Shown here piece after piece: positions 6,434 through 15,093 of a stretch of 26,840 bases of DNA. Position numbers and translations under genes: made by a program. The stretch is from a virus. The number at the start of each line of letters is the position of its first letter. Positions within the stretch are counted from its first letter, which is position 1. Location: positions 1-26,840 of the IMG/VR virus record IMGVR_UViG_3300010885_030919; one strand, written 5' to 3'. The notes beneath the pieces are model-generated. The model did not search any database and had not been told where the DNA came from. It saw only the letters and a list, made by a program, of their open reading frames with translations.

Positions 6434-7671
6434 TGCCAATTGGTGATATTTTAATTAATTCATTTACTATTGGTAGTATGGATGTAACAAACCAAAATGT
6501 AATTGGACTTGTTGGATTCAACATATATGAAGATATATTGAATCCTCTTGGACCAGTTGGTGAAGCTAGATTAAATGATTTTAATGATGCTGTTAGTAAA
6601 AATAACATCAATGGTAAAGAAAATGTATCCATAGGGTTTTCTTTAGATCAAAATGGTAGGTCTATAAACTTTAAATTTAAATTATTACAAAATACAAACG
6701 GCGATGATGGTTCTATGGATTTGAAAGGTTCGGGTCATAGTAAAAGATCGGACTTTAGATTTGTAACAGCAGAAATGTTAAATTCACAAGGTAATTTTAT
6801 TTCTAAAAGTTACGATACACAAACCAGTCAAATGATTAAAAATATATTAACTGATTTTATAAAAACAGATAAGCAAGTTGATATACAGGAAGAAACTAAA
6901 GGTAATAGAAGATTAGTATTTAATAATGAACATTTTGTAGATGTATACAGAAAATTAAATCATGAACACGTTTCTTCAACACATGAATCTTCTTGTTATG
7001 TACTTTTTGTACAATGCGATGGCGGTAGTCAGAAATATGTATTTTCCACATTTGAAAAGTTATTTGAGCAAAGCCCAGTTGTAAAACTACAACAATCTCA
7101 TACTTTATCTCGTGGTAGTGTTTCAGATCAAGAAAAACAAAATTCAATGATTTGGTTTAAACCATCAGATACTTTTTTCACACCTTCTCGTTCTTTGACA
7201 AAACCAAATGAAGTAACATATAATATGACGACTGGTAAAGCAAGTTCTGTTCAGCCAAAACCAGCTCCGAATTTTACTTTTGCTGATCGCGGTGGCGTAT
7301 TTTCTACTCCTCCTGCCAGCGCCAATGGTGTTCCTGTGCATACAGTTAATGATCCAGCAAATAACAAAGATGACACCTATAGCTCAACTGCAAGAAAAAA
7401 CAGAGCTGCTTTCCTTGCTTTTCTTTCGCAAAATTCAGCGGAATTTGAAATTCCAGGTAATCCTGATATTAAACTTGGTAGTATGATTGAAATTGATATT
7501 CCTAAAAAATCAAATCAAGATAATGAACAAGGCGAGAGTCAAATTAATGGTAAAGCATTAGTTGTAGCTATTAGACATAAGGTTCAACCTCTAGGTCAAA
7601 CACCTAGATATACAATGGTAGTAAGAGTAGTTAAAGGTTCTTATAAACAAGGTGGAGGTGGTAATGGCTGA
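6433..7671 (+). CDS. 27: Baseplate central hub protein, gp27-like
   Basis: The protein has 412 residues (T4 gp27 has 391). N-terminal features are GLVGFNIYEDILNPLGPVGE and a region of alternating strands (SIGFSLDQNGRSINFKFKLL). The middle contains LNHEHVSSTHESSCYVLFVQ and FEKLFEQSPVVKL. Near the C-terminus FEIPGNPDIKLGSMIEIDIP (about 338-357) and GKALVVAIRHKV are the hallmark of hub proteins of the gp27 / P2 gpD / Mu gp44 type: a 'PGN..l..G..i.i.ip' strand pair then 'H.v' and a terminal strand. gp27 trimers form the ring linking tail tube to the spike. Position directly before the gp5-type OB gene supports this. The stop overlaps the next gene by 8 bases, and its C-terminal Gly codons supply that gene's ribosome-binding site. 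Confidence 0.8.
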   Translation: MPIGDILINSFTIGSMDVTNQNVIGLVGFNIYEDILNPLGPVGEARLNDFNDAVSKNNINGKENVSIGFSLDQNGRSINFKFKLLQNTNGDDGSMDLKGSGHSKRSDFRFVTAEMLNSQGNFISKSYDTQTSQMIKNILTDFIKTDKQVDIQEETKGNRRLVFNNEHFVDVYRKLNHEHVSSTHESSCYVLFVQCDGGSQKYVFSTFEKLFEQSPVVKLQQSHTLSRGSVSDQEKQNSMIWFKPSDTFFTPSRSLTKPNEVTYNMTTGKASSVQPKPAPNFTFADRGGVFSTPPASANGVPVHTVNDPANNKDDTYSSTARKNRAAFLAFLSQNSAEFEIPGNPDIKLGSMIEIDIPKKSNQDNEQGESQINGKALVVAIRHKVQPLGQTPRYTMVVRVVKGSYKQGGGGNG

Positions 7672-7963
7672 TATATACGCAGCAGAAGTAAGAAATATTA
7701 TGGATCCTTTAAAATCAGGTAGAGTTCAGGTAAGAATTTATGGACTTCATGACGACGAACAAGCTGTCAAAGATGATCATTTACCATGGGCATTACCATT
7801 ACAACCTGTAACTTCCGCTGCAACTGCTAAAGTAGGAACTATACCAGTAGGTTTATTAGTAGGTTCTAGAGTTATGATTACATATTTACACACTGACATC
7901 GCAATGCAATATCCAATTATACTTGGATCTTTTGCTCGTGGTGCATTGCCAGCAGGAGGATAA
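7664..7963 (+). CDS. gp5 OB-fold domain as a separate protein (hub-spike adaptor)
   Basis: The product is 99 residues starting MADIYAAEV. The ATG at 7664 is preceded by GGAGGTGG, a strong ribosome-binding site; an in-frame GTG at 7652 is an unlikely alternative. VRNIMDPLKSGRVQVRIYGL, then LPWALPLQP, GLLVGSRVMITYL and YPIILGSFAR are the N-terminal OB-fold pattern of T4 gp5 and VgrG-type spikes ('D....GRV.VRI.G.H......LPWA..l.P', 'G..v.v.f...d...P.I.G'). In T4 this domain is the first part of gp5 (575 residues), before lysozyme and beta-helix. Here it ends after the OB fold. It should bind the gp27-like ring. Neighbours are gp27-like upstream and an unknown gene downstream. Confidence 0.85.
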   Translation: MADIYAAEVRNIMDPLKSGRVQVRIYGLHDDEQAVKDDHLPWALPLQPVTSAATAKVGTIPVGLLVGSRVMITYLHTDIAMQYPIILGSFARGALPAGG

Positions 7964-7964
7964 T

Positions 7965-9473
7965 ATGGCTTTAGGCGGTGCAGATCAAACATCTGATAAA
8001 GCGGTAGGTGCAGGTGCATTAGATTCTGCCACATATGGCGTTGATACTTTTGGTAGTGCAGATACTCATAAGAAAGCACCAAATAATACCAAAGTAAATG
8101 GTTCAGTACCGAACACTAATCCAAAATATAATAATGCAACAGTTGTTAAAAATGACGCAGGTCAACCTGCAGTTTCAACATCACGTTCTCAAAATGCACC
8201 AAACGCAGATAACCCAACTGTAGCTTCTGCACCTCCTGGTATGAAATTACCAGATGCTTTAAAAAAGGTTGACCCAAAAGCTATAGCTTCTTCGATGAAA
8301 AATATGATGAGTTTGCTTAACCTTGTTAAAAGCGTTATGAACAGTGCAAGTAGTCATTCACAAACTAAATCTGTTACTAAAGGTTTTTCAGGAGCTCTTT
8401 CTATTCTTGCTCATAATCATGGGTTTAGTAAAGTTATAACAGCTTTTAATATTGCTCTTAATAACAACGGAATTAATTACATTGAAACAGCATATCAACC
8501 TATTGTTAAAGAAGGTTTGGCTAATTTAATTCAGCAGGTTATGATATTTGGTGAAGATAATATACCAGCTCCAAAACTGCCTCCTATCGTTTATGGTACA
8601 GTTTTACCAGCATTGAATTTAATAGTGTCGTTTTATAAAGTACCAAATCTTTACGTACAACAGTATTATTCATCTAAAACTGATCCATATCCAGGATATA
8701 TTCAATGGTTAGGACCAAATGGAGACTATGTATATTCTCTTAGACTACCAACACAATACCCATATGAATCTGCAGATGAAGATATATTAAGAACTTCTGA
8801 AATAGAGATTGCACTTGGATTTGAACCTTACATTATAAATTCAGGAACTATTCCGCTATTTCTTACACCTGCAGTGATAAATAATGTATTAGATATCGCC
8901 AGCGCCAATATACAAAAAAATGGCATGGAGAAAAATATGGGTAATGGTTCATCTGTTAATTTGATGAGTTTATTACCGCAATTGATGGGTGTTGCTGGAA
9001 CTGCTTTAAATTTATCTCAAACATCTCATTTACCTACATCATTTTTAAATCAAAGTACTGTTTCTACATCATTACAAAAATTTGCAACAAATGTTTCTAT
9101 GGCTAAATTAATGCAATCTAAATCTGCAGGAGCTTTTAATATTCCATCAGCATTTAGTAGTCTTACAAATATTGCATCACTGGCAGGAGCTTTAGGTTCA
9201 TTGGGGATTTCTATACCAAGTTTAGCTGCTGCAGCTGGTCTTACAAGTATTAGTAGTTTAGGTGCTGTTGCAGATATTACTAAATTATTAGCTTCTTCTT
9301 CGAATGCACTGAATCAATTGAATTCGCTTGGTAAATCTCCTTCTGGATTAGCATATGATGCGTATACAGCTGCAGGTGCTACCTCGGCTTCAGTGGCTCT
9401 TGGATTACAACACTCTAATGTTTCTACAGCTGGTATTTTAGCTACCGAATTATTATTAAGTAAGGTATTGTGA
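7965..9473 (+). CDS. Unrecognised 502-residue protein in the hub-spike cluster
   Basis: The ATG at 7965 follows the OB-protein stop by one base and has AGGAGG upstream; an in-frame ATG at 7923 would lie inside the previous gene and is rejected. I do not recognise the family with certainty. Residues 1-95 are Asn/Ala/Thr-rich and probably disordered. Residues about 100-215 are helical. A more conserved-looking core at about 230-310 includes DPYPGYIQWLGPNGDYVYSL, LPTQYPYESADEDI and IEIALGFEPYI. The last 170 residues are Ala/Ser/Leu-rich helices. It lies between the two separated halves of gp5 and so is probably a virion hub or tail-tip component; this is inferred from position. There is no lysozyme motif and no signal peptide. 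Confidence 0.8.
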   Translation: MALGGADQTSDKAVGAGALDSATYGVDTFGSADTHKKAPNNTKVNGSVPNTNPKYNNATVVKNDAGQPAVSTSRSQNAPNADNPTVASAPPGMKLPDALKKVDPKAIASSMKNMMSLLNLVKSVMNSASSHSQTKSVTKGFSGALSILAHNHGFSKVITAFNIALNNNGINYIETAYQPIVKEGLANLIQQVMIFGEDNIPAPKLPPIVYGTVLPALNLIVSFYKVPNLYVQQYYSSKTDPYPGYIQWLGPNGDYVYSLRLPTQYPYESADEDILRTSEIEIALGFEPYIINSGTIPLFLTPAVINNVLDIASANIQKNGMEKNMGNGSSVNLMSLLPQLMGVAGTALNLSQTSHLPTSFLNQSTVSTSLQKFATNVSMAKLMQSKSAGAFNIPSAFSSLTNIASLAGALGSLGISIPSLAAAAGLTSISSLGAVADITKLLASSSNALNQLNSLGKSPSGLAYDAYTAAGATSASVALGLQHSNVSTAGILATELLLSKVL

Positions 9474-9474
9474 A

Positions 9475-10266
9475 ATGGGATTATTAGATAATTTTAATAA
9501 ATTTTTAGAGAAAGCTCCATATGATGATGGAAGAGCTTCTCCTGATTATCCATGGATTCATGGAAGCGGTGGTTTACTTGGTGATAGAACCATAGTTCAT
9601 GCTAACCCAGATAAACCAGATGAAGCATATCTAGAAAAAATACATCATGATGGAACCTTTGAACATAAAGAAGCCAATGGTCTATTAAGTAAAATTGCTA
9701 AAGAAGTAAGAGAATATATCTCTGGTGGTCATAGTCATAATTCCGATGGCAATAAAGCAGATCACACACAGGGTAATAAAAATACAGATGCTAAAGGTGA
9801 TATGGGAACTGCTTCTGGTGGCGACCATTTCAAAGGGCATGGCGGTAAAGAGATAGGTGGATCTTCGGAAGGCGGTCATCACCACACAGATGGAGATGAT
9901 TTTCGAACTTCAAAAGGTAACGTCGTTCATGCTCATGAAGGTGATTTACATACTAATCACGAAGGCGATCATGTTTCAACTGTAATTGGTACAAAATACC
10001 ATACTACTGTTGGAGATCATGGTATTAATGTTCAAGAAGGTAGCTATGATACTAAAGTTAATAATGGTAAATTAAGATATGATGTTAAAGGTAATATGTC
10101 TTTATTAAGTCATGATCAAATTAATTTATATGTTGGCGAAGGAACTGGCGTTATAAATTTAAGTGCATCGAATAAAATAACATTAACTGTTGGAAGTAGT
10201 AAAATTGAAATGACTCCTAGCGGTATAACTATAACTGCATCTGCGGTAAATTTTGTAAAGGTATAA
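9475..10266 (+). CDS. Central spike protein, gp5 C-terminal beta-helix type
   Basis: The protein has 263 residues. The N-terminal part has YPWIHGSGGLLGDRTIVH and YLEKIHHDGTFEH, common at the head of phage spike proteins. Residues about 84-183 are Gly/His/Asp-rich with 15 histidines (including GGHHHTDGDD). From about 140 to the end, short strands repeat roughly every eight residues with Gly at turns (GTKYHTTVGDHG, GSYDTKVNNG, NKITLTVGSSKIEMTPSGIT), the pattern of the triple-stranded beta-helix of T4 gp5C and VgrG. As a trimer it would form the membrane-piercing needle, capped by the PAAR protein encoded next. No lysozyme domain is present. It starts one base after the previous stop, with AAGG upstream. 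Confidence 0.85.
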   Translation: MGLLDNFNKFLEKAPYDDGRASPDYPWIHGSGGLLGDRTIVHANPDKPDEAYLEKIHHDGTFEHKEANGLLSKIAKEVREYISGGHSHNSDGNKADHTQGNKNTDAKGDMGTASGGDHFKGHGGKEIGGSSEGGHHHTDGDDFRTSKGNVVHAHEGDLHTNHEGDHVSTVIGTKYHTTVGDHGINVQEGSYDTKVNNGKLRYDVKGNMSLLSHDQINLYVGEGTGVINLSASNKITLTVGSSKIEMTPSGITITASAVNFVKV

Positions 10267-10267
10267 A

Positions 10268-10570
10268 ATGGCTATAGCTCATAGAAATGGCGATTTGCGA
10301 GCCTGTGGTGCTACTACTGTTGTTGGTGGGCAAAACTTTGTTTTCGTAGATGGACAACTTTGGTCTGTAAATGGTGACCCAAATAGTCATGGTGCTGGTC
10401 AATTGATTAATTCACAATCTTATGTTACTATAAATGGAATACCTGTTATACTTGTTGGAGATCAGGCAGCTCCCGATAATTTATCACCAGATGTTTTGGA
10501 TGGTGGTGTTACTCCTCATGATGATCCATATGCTAGTAGCGGCGATAGTTTAATAAACGTAGTAGGATAA
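10268..10570 (+). CDS. PAAR-motif spike tip protein (gp5.4-like)
   Basis: The 100-residue protein begins MAIAHRNGDLRACGATT, and GDPNSHGAGQL, VTINGIPVILVGDQAAPDN and DGGVTPHDDP follow. This is the PAAR layout: short strands with conserved His and Cys residues that bind one metal ion at the tip of the beta-helical spike. Candidate ligands are H5, C13, H41 and H84, matching the three-His-one-Cys set seen in PAAR tips. T4 gp5.4 has the same role. The gene directly follows the spike gene, which is the usual order. An AAAGG ribosome-binding site lies before the ATG. Confidence 0.9.
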   Translation: MAIAHRNGDLRACGATTVVGGQNFVFVDGQLWSVNGDPNSHGAGQLINSQSYVTINGIPVILVGDQAAPDNLSPDVLDGGVTPHDDPYASSGDSLINVVG

Positions 10571-10571
10571 A

Positions 10572-10997
10572 ATGGCAACATCAAGAGCAGACGTAATATT
10601 AAATCCTAGAGGTAAAAGAGAAGATTTCTCTGACTTTCTAGATAGCTTTGCTATGACTCCAGTTGGTAATCAGCTTGGTAAAGTAACAGATGTTCAATCT
10701 GTTAATCAATCATTGAAAAATCTTATCCTAACAAGTGTTGGTGAAAGACTATTCCAACCGCTCATTGGATGCAGTATATATAATTCTCTTTTTGAATTAA
10801 ATGATAATATGCAAGCTTCTAATATGAAATTTTTAATTGAAACAACAATTAAAAATAACGAGCCAAGAGCTTCTGTTATTGGAGTTAGTGTGTTACCTGA
10901 GGCTGACGAAAATACTTTTGGGATTAATATTATTTACAACATCATAAATAGTACTGATCCTATAACGCTTAATTTTACACTTAAAAGAGTTCGATAA
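10572..10997 (+). CDS. 25: Baseplate wedge subunit gp25
   Basis: This 141-residue protein belongs to the gp25/gpW family (T4 gp25 has 132). It has DVQSVNQSLKNLILTSVGER, then LFQPLIGCSIYNSLFEL, and the conserved EPR core in NNEPRASVIGVSV (around 94-106), ending in a beta strand that packs the wedge core. gp25 with two gp6 chains forms the wedge core bundle, which initiates sheath assembly in T4. It directly precedes gp6, which is the common order in T4-like and other contractile-tail systems. AGGA precedes the ATG, and its stop abuts the gp6 start. Confidence 0.93.
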   Translation: MATSRADVILNPRGKREDFSDFLDSFAMTPVGNQLGKVTDVQSVNQSLKNLILTSVGERLFQPLIGCSIYNSLFELNDNMQASNMKFLIETTIKNNEPRASVIGVSVLPEADENTFGINIIYNIINSTDPITLNFTLKRVR

Positions 10998-12821
10998 ATG
11001 GCCAACAGCGCACTACAGTTATCTTCCCTTGATTTTGATACTCTTAAACAAAATCTTAAGACGTATCTTTCTACACAGTCAGTTTTCAAAGATTATAATT
11101 TCGATGGTTCTAACATCAACGTTCTTCTTGATGTTATGTCATATAATTCATATTTAAACTCTTTCTATTTAAATATGGTTGCATCGGAAATGTTTCTTGA
11201 CTCGGCTCAAAAATTAGATTCCGTAGTTTCGCATGCAAAAGAACTTAACTACACTCCTCGCTCAGCAAAATCAGCAGAGGCTAATCTTTATTTCCAAGTT
11301 GACACATCGACACCTTCGCCCTTCACAATTAAAAAAGGTTCTATGTTTGGTGGAACTAATGCAAATGGTACATATACATTTGTGACAGATAAAGATTATT
11401 CTTTTACTTCTGCAAATAATACATTTACGATTCCTAATTTAGCAATTTATCAAGGTAAGTATATAACTGATACTTTCATATATAACGTATCAAACGAGGC
11501 TCAAAGATTTATCTTATCGAATAAAAATATCGATACTGATAGTATTACTGTTGTAGTTACAGAAAATAATGTTAATACTAATTTCTCTGTAGCCACTACT
11601 TTGTTTAATCTTACTGCTACTTCAAATGTATATTTCCTTCAAGCTGCACAAAACAATCAATACGAGATAGTTTTCGGAGACGGCAATTTCGGTAGAATTC
11701 CAAATAACTTAGCTATATTAAATATCAATTATAGAGTTACCAATGGATCTGATGCCGATGGTATTACTTCATTTATCTGTAATCAAGATTTAGGTCTCAT
11801 GAATGGCGGTACTGCCTCTGTTCAAACTCCAATAACTGTTATTGCAAATTCTTCAGGTGGAGCTAATGCTGAATCAATCGATTCTATTAAATTTGCAGCC
11901 CCAAGATATTTTGCTACACAACAAAGAGCTGTTGCATCTGATGACTATTCATCGCTTATTCTTGGTAATTTCGGTGGCTCTATTTCTGACGTAAGTGTAT
12001 ATGGAGGAGAAACTTTAGAACCGAAGCAATATGGTAAAGTTGTTGTTGCTCTTAAACCAATTGGTGGTACTGTATCCCCTGATTATATAAAAACTGAAAT
12101 TATTTCTTTTATGAAACCATATATTGCTTTACCAAATAAAGTAATTGTAACGGATCCTGAATATCTATATTGTAAGATAAACACAACAGTTCAATATGAT
12201 AAAACAATCACAACAAAATCTTCAATTGGTTTGCAAGCTGATATTCTCGCAGGAATTGTTCAGTATAGTGCAGATCATATAGAAAAATTTGGTAATGATC
12301 TTAGATATTCTAAACTTGTTGCTCATATTGATGATACTGATACAAGTATTACCAGTAACGACACTTCAATTAATATTATTAAAAGATTAACACCTGCATT
12401 AAATTATTCTTCTACATTTAGTTTCAGCTTTAATAATGCAGCTGAAATAGAACAACTATCTCCTGGTTACACTAAAAAAAATCCTTTATCGGATGAACCT
12501 GTTGTCACTTCAACTGCATTCACATATGTTGACACTACTGGAACTTCATATCCTCTATCATATATAAGAGATGACAATTTCGGCAATCTTCTAGTTTATA
12601 GTACAATTAATGGTGTTTTCAGTGTTTTAAATTCTACAATAGGTACTATTGATTATACTACTGGAGATGTTAAAATCAACAATCTATTGACATCATACTA
12701 TGGTAATTATATTGAACTTTATATGGTTCCAGCCAATAAAGACATTATCGTTAACAATAATAAAATCTTATTAATCGACCCTAATGATGTTACAATTACA
12801 ATGGTTGAAAAGATAGTATAA
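10998..12821 (+). CDS. 6: Baseplate wedge subunit gp6 (baseplate J family)
   Basis: The protein has 607 residues (T4 gp6 has 660). The N-terminus FDTLKQNLKTYLSTQSVFKD, then GSNINVLLDVMSYNSYLNSF and NMVASEMFLDSAQKLDSVVS, is the classic gp6/baseplate-J beginning. YEIVFGDGNFGRIP (around 222-235) and ESIDSIKFAAPRYFATQQRA then VASDDY are the family's central motifs, followed by SDVSVYGGETLEP. gp6 dimers form the continuous inner baseplate ring. The C-terminal 120 residues are beta-rich and Ser/Thr/Asn-rich. It follows gp25 with no gap and its stop overlaps the next start (TAATG). Confidence 0.93.
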   Translation: MANSALQLSSLDFDTLKQNLKTYLSTQSVFKDYNFDGSNINVLLDVMSYNSYLNSFYLNMVASEMFLDSAQKLDSVVSHAKELNYTPRSAKSAEANLYFQVDTSTPSPFTIKKGSMFGGTNANGTYTFVTDKDYSFTSANNTFTIPNLAIYQGKYITDTFIYNVSNEAQRFILSNKNIDTDSITVVVTENNVNTNFSVATTLFNLTATSNVYFLQAAQNNQYEIVFGDGNFGRIPNNLAILNINYRVTNGSDADGITSFICNQDLGLMNGGTASVQTPITVIANSSGGANAESIDSIKFAAPRYFATQQRAVASDDYSSLILGNFGGSISDVSVYGGETLEPKQYGKVVVALKPIGGTVSPDYIKTEIISFMKPYIALPNKVIVTDPEYLYCKINTTVQYDKTITTKSSIGLQADILAGIVQYSADHIEKFGNDLRYSKLVAHIDDTDTSITSNDTSINIIKRLTPALNYSSTFSFSFNNAAEIEQLSPGYTKKNPLSDEPVVTSTAFTYVDTTGTSYPLSYIRDDNFGNLLVYSTINGVFSVLNSTIGTIDYTTGDVKINNLLTSYYGNYIELYMVPANKDIIVNNNKILLIDPNDVTITMVEKIV

Positions 12822-15076
12822 TGAAATTTTCAATAGAAAAGAAAATCTCTAATTTCATTGAGAATCAATTTCCTAGATTTTATCAGGAAGAAGGTGAAAA
12901 CTTCATCCTGTTTACAAAAGCATATTATGAATGGATGGAAACTACTGGCAATCCAATCGCAGAAGCCAGAAAACTTTTAGATTACCGTGACATCGATAAT
13001 ACATTAGATGCATTTCTACAGCATTTCCAAACAAAATATCTTTATGGTATCCCATTTGATGTTATCATTAATAAAAGATTTCTATTAAAACATATCTTAG
13101 ACGTTTATCGTTCTAAAGGTTCTATTCAGTGTTATAAACTTTTATTCAAACTCATATACAATGAGGATGTTACAGTTTATCTTCCATCTGATGATATGTT
13201 AAGAATTTCTGATGGTACATGGATCCAGCCAAAATATCTAGAGATTAACGATACTGGTAATCTTAATATTTTTGTCGGTAAGAAAATTGTTGGTGTTACA
13301 TCAGGTACATCAGCAATCGTTGAAAATGTGGTAAAAAATCCTATCAATCAAGGTATCGTTTGTAACTTTGCGATTTCTAATGTTTTACCAAATGGTGGCA
13401 CTTTCACTAAAGGTGAAAAAATAACAATAGAAGGTAAAACTGATTCTATTAGTATTTCTACCGCTCCTGTCATTTTAGGTTCTTTGGATCATTTAAATAT
13501 CGTTAATGGTGGACAAAATTTCCAAGTAGGTGATATTCTTAAAATAGCTCATTATGAACCTTCAAATAACCAAGTTATTTCTTCTGGTGTAGATGGACGT
13601 GTAAGAGTAACGAAACTTGCAACAGCCTATGGTGCAGTGAATTTTACTATCAATTATGGTGGATTTGGATATCTTCCAAATTCTCATGTTTTCGTATATA
13701 ATGCAGATGGAGACACTAGCGGTACTGGTGCTTCTTTTACCACAGGAAACTTCTCTTATGTTAGAAGTATAAAATATAACACTGATTTAATTTGCGATTA
13801 TTCTAGCAATGCTATCAATTCTGTATATAATTTCCCAGGAAATCTAACTGCTAATTTATCTACTCCTATATCTTCTGCATTAAGATATACTAATACATTA
13901 TTTGGATCTATTGCTACTCTAAACAACATTGTTTCAGGTAATAATTATATTAAAGAACCTTATGTTTTTGTTAGATCAACTCAATTATCTAATACATTAC
14001 CTGGAACAGTAAGTACTTCAACATCTTCTAATACCGTTACTGGTACTGGAACAAACTTTACATACTATTTTTCCGCTGGTGATGTTATTGCATTTCAAGC
14101 AAATAGCATAGCTGTAGATTATCAAGTTATTAGAAATGTTGATAGTGATACTAGTATTACACTTTATGGACCTCCAAAATACTCCAATACAGTTGCAACG
14201 TTCAGAGCTGCTCCAGTTACTTTAACTTCTAACTTTGCAAACTATGATCCTACAGTTATTCAAAATGATAACACTATTGCAGGTAAAAACGAAATTGTAG
14301 TAGGTACACCTTCTTTTGGTAATAATATCGTAGCTGAAGTTACTGCAATTGGATCAGGTAAAGGTTATCTAGATTATGAATTAGTAAAAGCATATAGATT
14401 AAATGCATTGAGCACACCAGCAATTGCTAGTGGTGGAACTGCATATAGTAATAATGACGCTTTAGTTTTCACAGGTGGAATTTACACTACTCCAGCAGCT
14501 GGATATGTTACTACAGATAATGCTGGTGTTATTACAGCTGTTGTTTTAACACAAACTGGTTCTGGATTCACATCATTACCAGCCATATCAGTAAAAAGCA
14601 CTACTGGCTCTAATGCTGTTTTAACTTCTTCGATCGTAGAATATGATACAACAAACTCTATCCAAGGTCGTGTCGTTAAAAAAGCTATTGGTAGAGACGT
14701 TGGGTACTGGTCGACAACACAAGGTTTCTTGAACTCAGATAAATACATTCAAGATAGTTATTTTTATCAAGATTACTCTTATCAAATTAGAACTAATATT
14801 ACTCTTGATAAATATAAAAATATATTATATAATACATTTCATGTTGCCGGTTCTGAACTTTTTGGTGATTTTTATCAAACCATTAATGAATCTTTATTGG
14901 CTAGTGTATTATATGAATCAAATAAACCAATTATACAAGTTACGTCAGATAGTTCGATAATTACAGCAGATTCCAATATTACAGTTGATGCGCTTATTGA
15001 TAATGAAATAACTGTAGATATAACAACAATACTCTCTGATAGTACAAGTGTTACTTCGGATAGTTCGTTTTTTTAA
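12821..15076 (+). CDS. Baseplate/tail structural protein in the gp7 position
   Basis: The protein has 751 residues. Residues 1-130 (FIENQFPRFYQEEGENFILF, YYEWMETTGNPIAEARKLLD, YRSKGSIQCYKLLFKLIYNE) are a conserved helical module of baseplate proteins from marine T4-like phages. The rest is beta-rich, with repeats of the form 'I.nGG..f..GD.l' (LNIVNGGQNFQVGDILKI near 224) and 'I..GG..Y..nD.l...GG'. A recurring GT-domain occupies residues about 395-465. The last 45 residues are Asp/Ser/Thr-rich with repeated SDS and TADS units. Position after gp6 suggests the gp7 wedge role, but T4 gp7 is longer (1032) and I see no firm sequence match. Translation is probably coupled to gp6 through TAATG. Confidence 0.75.
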   Translation: MKFSIEKKISNFIENQFPRFYQEEGENFILFTKAYYEWMETTGNPIAEARKLLDYRDIDNTLDAFLQHFQTKYLYGIPFDVIINKRFLLKHILDVYRSKGSIQCYKLLFKLIYNEDVTVYLPSDDMLRISDGTWIQPKYLEINDTGNLNIFVGKKIVGVTSGTSAIVENVVKNPINQGIVCNFAISNVLPNGGTFTKGEKITIEGKTDSISISTAPVILGSLDHLNIVNGGQNFQVGDILKIAHYEPSNNQVISSGVDGRVRVTKLATAYGAVNFTINYGGFGYLPNSHVFVYNADGDTSGTGASFTTGNFSYVRSIKYNTDLICDYSSNAINSVYNFPGNLTANLSTPISSALRYTNTLFGSIATLNNIVSGNNYIKEPYVFVRSTQLSNTLPGTVSTSTSSNTVTGTGTNFTYYFSAGDVIAFQANSIAVDYQVIRNVDSDTSITLYGPPKYSNTVATFRAAPVTLTSNFANYDPTVIQNDNTIAGKNEIVVGTPSFGNNIVAEVTAIGSGKGYLDYELVKAYRLNALSTPAIASGGTAYSNNDALVFTGGIYTTPAAGYVTTDNAGVITAVVLTQTGSGFTSLPAISVKSTTGSNAVLTSSIVEYDTTNSIQGRVVKKAIGRDVGYWSTTQGFLNSDKYIQDSYFYQDYSYQIRTNITLDKYKNILYNTFHVAGSELFGDFYQTINESLLASVLYESNKPIIQVTSDSSIITADSNITVDALIDNEITVDITTILSDSTSVTSDSSFF

Positions 15077-15093
15077 CAAGGATATAGCAAAAA

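Noticed and set aside
7777-8082. Minus-strand open frame across the OB-protein and 502-residue genes
   Set aside because: It crosses the junction of two well-supported plus-strand genes with good ribosome-binding sites, and its product has no recognisable pattern.
14800-14835. Very AT-rich stretch resembling a promoter or origin
   Set aside because: It is in frame within the gp7-position gene and encodes ordinary Lys/Tyr/Asn/Ile codons. There are no repeats or iterons around it.
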